This document shows positions 59,201-64,000 of a stretch of 64,000 nt of DNA, in pieces. Positions within the stretch are counted from its first letter, which is position 1; each line of letters begins with the position of its first letter. A program made the position numbers and the translations under genes. Origin of the DNA: Dromaius novaehollandiae (Eukaryota > Chordata > Aves > Casuariiformes > Dromaiidae); contig NC_088100.1 in NCBI RefSeq assembly GCF_036370855.1, forward strand, positions 131,491,585 through 131,555,584, written 5' to 3'. The notes beneath the pieces are model-generated. The model was not told where the DNA came from. It saw nothing but the letters and a program-made list of their open reading frames with translations, and made no database searches.

Positions 59201-62200
59201 AAGAAAAAACAGTTAAAGATTTGTCTTCTTTTTTCTTGTCCTTGCATTCTTGGATATTTTGCACCTGTGTTTATTAGTTCTGGGACCAGAACCTAATGCT
59301 TGAAACTACCAAAACACACATAGATAGTAGTAGATTTTTTTCAGGATTTGTGATATTGTGTTGTGTGTCTCAGGATACAATCTACCCTACAGAGACATAC
59401 GAGCTTTTAATGGAAGAACTGCATCGAAACCGTTTTAGTAACTCAGTTCTGAAACCAACACACTGATCAGACTTATTAAATGTGTCAAGTGCAAAAACAC
59501 CTAGCCAGTTTTGGAGAAGGAGTGGTTATCTATGTAAAAGGCTTGGAGAAATGCTACCCTGCATAAGACTGCTTCACAGGGATGGGGTAAGTGGAGTAAT
59601 ATGCAGTTAACCAGTGACACTGGCCTGCTGGCAAAAGGCCCAGTCCTGGGAAGGTGGACCCAAATCCTGAGTTGCACCGTTCTTGTTCAGGGGCATTCCC
59701 ACAGGCGTCACAGAAAACTTGCTTGGGTGACGATATCAGAACAAGGCCTGAAATCTTGGTCCAGTAAAATGTCCAGCCACCTAGGCAAGCCTTCATCCAG
59801 CTAAAAGGCTAGGTCTTCTCCAAACAAAGATCGAAACGTGAATTCTGTTTGGGGTGATTTTTATTTCAGATTAAGAAGCTACACAAAGAGACACAAATAT
59901 ACATTTCCATGAGAGAAGGGAAAAAGAGAGAAAGAATCATATTTGTCACTCTCCTAATAAAACAACCATCTCAACCTGAGCCACATGACTGTTTTCTGCC
60001 CCAGCAGGCAGGGAGACTTGTTATGCTGAAGCGTGCACTACACTGTAAACAGATCTGTAATATCTACCCCAGGGTCACACACCCCCGACATAGCAATATG
60101 GTCCTTTTTGCATGTGTGCACATACATCTGTTCTTGGTAGATAATAAAAAGGCTGAAACAGAGTCACATGGATCAAACCATAGCTTTTAAACAGGAACAG
60201 TTACAGAAGTTCACGAGGAACAACACACCTACATGGCACAAGGTACTTTTGCAACGGAGTGGTTACTGTAAGTGCATTCAGCCCTAGGTTTTACCTAAAG
60301 GCAGATACCTACATATCAGTGATACTGAATTGTACTGGAGCAGATGGCAGTGAATTTCAAAGTTTATCTGTGTGTCATTGTATTAATTAATCAAATTGCT
60401 TAGCATATAAAAATACAAGAATCCTCCCTCCTAATTAGAGCAATTTGTGTTTATATAGAAAGAAAAGCACACATACACATACACCCATCAAAGGCAGACT
60501 TGCTAACAGAGAGTTTGTGGGATAAAGAAAAGAAACTCACTTTCCCTGTCCCATGCATCAGGCTCTAGTCTCAACCAGGACATCACGTTCTCCCTTCTGT
60601 CCCCAGGGATAACTGAGTCTCTCACCTTTGGTGCATAGTCATATTCAAAAGCCAAATAGTGACTTTGAATTTGGCCTGAAAGGAACCAGGACAAGGCACC
60701 TGTAACAGTAATAAGGCAGATTTCATAGCTCTGCTGCAGAAGACGACTTCTCATGCCTTAGGGGTGGTCCTGCTGTCCCTGAATCTAGAGGGCTAATCGA
60801 AATCTTCATCCTCACAAGGTATGAGTGAGTCACACTCAGCTTACCAAAAACAAAAAGCAGTTCAGAAGAAGAGAAACATCTCCCAGTCGCAGAGGTACAC
60901 TCAGCTATTTTCACTGCTGCTCATGGTCTCCATCCACCACAGCACATGCTTTGTGCATGACCTTGCACAAGTGTAACCAGGATAGTAACACAAAAAGACT
61001 AAATAGGACTATATCCTTAAAAGACTGGAAGATTCAGGGATGGCAAACACACTTCCTCAGGGAAGTAATGTCAACAGAGAGCCTATTGTGCGCTGTGTTG
61101 CAAAGCCAGAACTGGATTATTTTGGTCACAACTATTCAACTTATTAAAGTGTAAAATGCCATTCAAGTATTGCCATGAAATAGTTTTTTTTTCAGTCCAG
61201 CTCTTCCCCCAAAGTTGAATTTATGCCTTCCCCCCATCACAACAGGATGTGAGATACTGCAGTGTGAGGGAGGGGCTAGGACAGCTTTATGTTTAATCCA
61301 GGTACTGCAGGACCCTGGTCCTGCTGCTGAGTGCCACGGTCTGGTCAGACTCGAAGGACCAGAGTAGATTCTGCAAGTGGGGTACAAAGGAGGGAGCCAA
61401 ATCTGAAATCAGGTAGCCTTTCTTCTGCATCAAACCTGATGACCTAGAGATCACAATTTTCTTGTGGGAGCCAGAGCAAACACCAGTTCATAAGAATACT
61501 GAGAGCGTGTAAAATGCCTCTGCCTATAGCCAACAAGTTTTAAAAATATTTCTTTACTGCTGCATTGCTGGGCATTTTCAGGAACATTAGCTTCCCCAAA
61601 AAGGACCATGCTGTCAGGGAGGTATTACCTCCACCAGAAGTCCATAGGCCTCTGAAAGCTCTTGAAGTTATACTACTGCATATCACTGAAGGCCCTAGCC
61701 CATTCATTTTGCGCCATTCCTTCTGGTTCTTAAAAAGCTACAATGCATACCATATTGGGGGTATTTTTATGGTTAAGCACAAGTCCTTCAGTGGGAATGT
61801 ATTCCAGGGGGTTTCAGACATGTGTAAACAATTTCCTTGCAAAAAGCCTGCAGAGATTTCCCTTGGTAATTTCTTTCTGTAATGTGTAACAGTAGCTAAC
61901 TTAAGTTGTACCTACATGCCATATGCAGTTCAACTTCATTTACTAAACACACGCTTGCAAAGAAGCATGTTACTTTGCTTGGTGTTGTTATCGGGAGAAA
62001 CAAGTGAAAGCTATCCTGAAGATTATCTAACAGAGTTTCCTGGTCTCTCTGAGCTTAAAAACCACACCATTAGGTTTGCATTACTGCAGGGTTGACTGAA
62101 AACTCATTTCCTTGCTCTGGATCTCATCAATAGCCCTGCTTGCCTTGCAGCCAGCATCTCTGGCCTTTTGGGAACTTGTGGCCCTGGACAAGACAAGTAT

Positions 62201-63639
62201 GAACGTTTCTTGAGCAGGACACCTAGGGCTGGCCTGCTGAAATGTTCAGACCCATCAGCTCCTGCTGCCGCTGAGATCAGTGGTTAAATCCAAATGAGAT
62301 TTCACTGCTATTGAGGGTCTGCTGACACTGAGACAGATTCAGGGCCCTCGGTAAGTAACCATACAATGGACTCTCCGACGAAAAAGAAATTTTCATTTTT
62401 TGCTATTCTATTAAGAACATCCAATGTAGAAGGAAGATAACTCTCCTGCTTCTACACCACTTCTCTTCCATGCCCCCCCAAAAATGGAGTGATCAGCCTG
62501 TCTCATTCCTAAGCAGTAAAATACTTCCTGCCCTAATATACTATTAATAGTATGGTATCAATACTCAAATACATTTATATAACCCCAGATGTTAATTTTT
62601 TAGGGGGGGTGATATTAGCTAACAATGGCTTTGGTTTCAGGATTCATGAGGTCTGTCCTAGCCTATTTGGTGACTTCATGTCACTCAAGAAAGCATCCTT
62701 TTACCTTTCTCTGTCTGCGTCTCTGAAATGGTGCCTGTCAGTCACAAATGTCTGTAAAGACCTCTAGTGGAGAATGAATACTGTATGAACATTAACTGCC
62801 CAAGCAGGTGCTCAGATGTGAAGACAGCGAGCTATGGGAACCAAGTACGGCTCTTGATCAGTTTTCATCAGACTCAAAATATCCAGGGGCAGCTGTCTCA
62901 ATGTGTTGCCCAGTGTTGGAAAAACATTAAGATCATTTGCCTTACTCCTTTCTTTCCTCCCTGAAACTGAAGCAGCAAGTGAAAAGGCTTTCATCAATAC
63001 GCTTACATAGATAACAAGGTCTTTTTTGTCCTTGGAGGATAATAGCTACCATGCATTTTGCTGAGGAGCATTTGTCCCAGCTATTCTGCACGGAGGAATG
63101 TGGGTCAGTCCCTGATCTCGAACTGTACAGTTTTTTCCCTGGCGTGCTAGGTGCTTAGCTGTCACCCAGTGACAGTGCACTTCACAAACAGCACTCAGTC
63201 CATGCCTCTCCCTGCAAACCCTGCCCAATGTCACTGGGCAGAGATTTGCATGATTGCTGCTATATGCTAGACAAATGCAGCCTCTGGCGTTAGCCCTAAG
63301 AAAATGCCAAGGAGAAGATGCTTCCTTCAGTGTTTTCACTTATTCTGTATCCACTCATCTACTCTGTCCTCTCTGATGCTCCACCTACAACCTTAACTTC
63401 CAGCTCTTCCTTCAGATTTATCAGGCAGATATAACAGGGCACTGTGCTCCTCTGCTTGCCAAATCACATCCCCTTTCTGAAATGCAACCCACTCTGACAC
63501 TAGCTTTTGCTCTTCCCCAGAGTTAGTCCAGCAAATATGTACATTTGAACAGATCACTCTTCTTTTCTGTCACACAAGGAATCATTCACACCCTAGCACA
63601 ATGCAACTCTGACTTCATGACACATACTTTAATTATTTG
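56201..63639. other. Intergenic or non-coding RNA region
   Basis: No protein family recognised. Two minus-strand stretches are bounded by good splice signals. One is open from 59,063 and ends CCAAG/GTAAGT at 58,816/58,815. The other lies between an acceptor TTTCAG and a donor CAAAG/GTGAGAG at about 60,680-60,629. They could be exons of a non-coding RNA or chance matches. No SLC1A4 exon was found. Confidence 0.45.
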
Positions 63640-63800
63640 ATTGCTTTCAGATTTTTGTTATTATTTAAGATTTAGTGCTCTGTGTCTTAAGGGTGCTTTA
63701 CAAACACTGCTGATTCATTATCTTCCACATTATTGCCTGTGAGAGACAGGTAAGTACCCATAACCTCCACTTACAGGTACAGGATTTATGTGACCGACTT
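63640..63800 (-). mobile_element. CORE-SINE/MIR-like relic, reverse orientation
   Basis: The phrases ttattatttaagatttagtg, gggtgctttacaaacactgc, ctgtgagagacaggtaagta and cctccacttacaggtacagg follow the reverse-complement order of an old amniote SINE (tattatttagatttag..gcgctttacaaac..tgtgaggcaggtaagt..ccattttacagatg). It is the same family as at 18,075-18,240. Diverged and inactive. Confidence 0.65.
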
Positions 63801-64000
63801 CATTCTATGCTGTTCATCAGTCACAGGATCAGGCAGGTCTGCAAGTGACTCTGAACTGCCATGGCCCAGTTATGATCTGTGAAGATGTCACCTTTTTCTA
63901 TTGGTAAGAGTTTGTCCTTTGGTCTTCTGACTTCCTACCTGAGGCCCATTGCTCACTCCTTGTTGGAGCTCAGGGGAAAGAAAGATGGATTCTAGCAGGA
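63801..64000. other. Right edge, non-coding
   Basis: Nothing recognisable beyond the possible continuation of the SINE relic (gatcaggcaggtctgcaagtg near 63,825). Confidence 0.4.

Noticed and set aside
51300-64000. SLC1A4 exons expected by synteny
   Set aside because: No transporter-like hydrophobic exon or ASCT1 C-terminal sequence was recognised on the minus strand.

Overview
This is a vertebrate nuclear window, most likely from a bird. The reasons are interrupted genes with GT-AG introns, CpG-island promoters, relics of CR1-type LINEs and of an old amniote SINE, a low overall repeat density and fairly compact introns. There are no operons, plasmid or phage features, and I saw no tRNA, rRNA, CRISPR or endogenous retroviral coding sequence. 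The species cannot be fixed from the sequence.

The layout matches the RAB1A-CEP68 neighbourhood known on human 2p14. RAB1A lies on the plus strand (coding exons between 19,295 and 32,285). Its six coding exons give a complete 205-residue small GTPase. CEP68 lies on the minus strand (coding exons between 43,534 and 35,711). Six coding exons join in phase into about 749 residues. The two genes converge, with about 1.5 kb between the last plausible RAB1A polyadenylation signal and the CEP68 stop codon. By synteny the neighbours would be ACTR2 on the left and SLC1A4 on the right, but I found no coding exon of either inside the window.

Bases 1-18,400 are mostly non-coding. They hold three exon-like blocks (7,562-7,637; 9,523-9,627; 11,009-11,110; plus strand) that resemble the C-terminal end of a glycosylasparaginase (AGA-family Ntn hydrolase). 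The last two are open and spliceable. The first appears to carry a frameshift, and no convincing upstream exons were found, so a decayed or decaying AGA paralogue is the best reading.

Bases 18,400-19,560 are the RAB1A CpG island. It has a CCAAT box, a CRE-like site, a perfect 17-bp inverted repeat, a YY1-like motif and an unusual seven-copy GC-rich tandem repeat. CEP68 has two candidate promoter islands (about 44.7-45.5 kb and 50.4-51.2 kb), each with a good minus-strand 5' splice site. The second contains nine copies of the pentamer CCGAG next to that splice site.

Bases 51,300-64,000 appear intergenic, or possibly host a non-coding RNA. They hold a roughly 0.9 kb old CR1 copy, an amniote SINE relic and a few splice-site-bounded open stretches of unknown meaning. 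The two main genes act in separate systems: RAB1A in ER-to-Golgi membrane traffic, CEP68 in centrosome cohesion.
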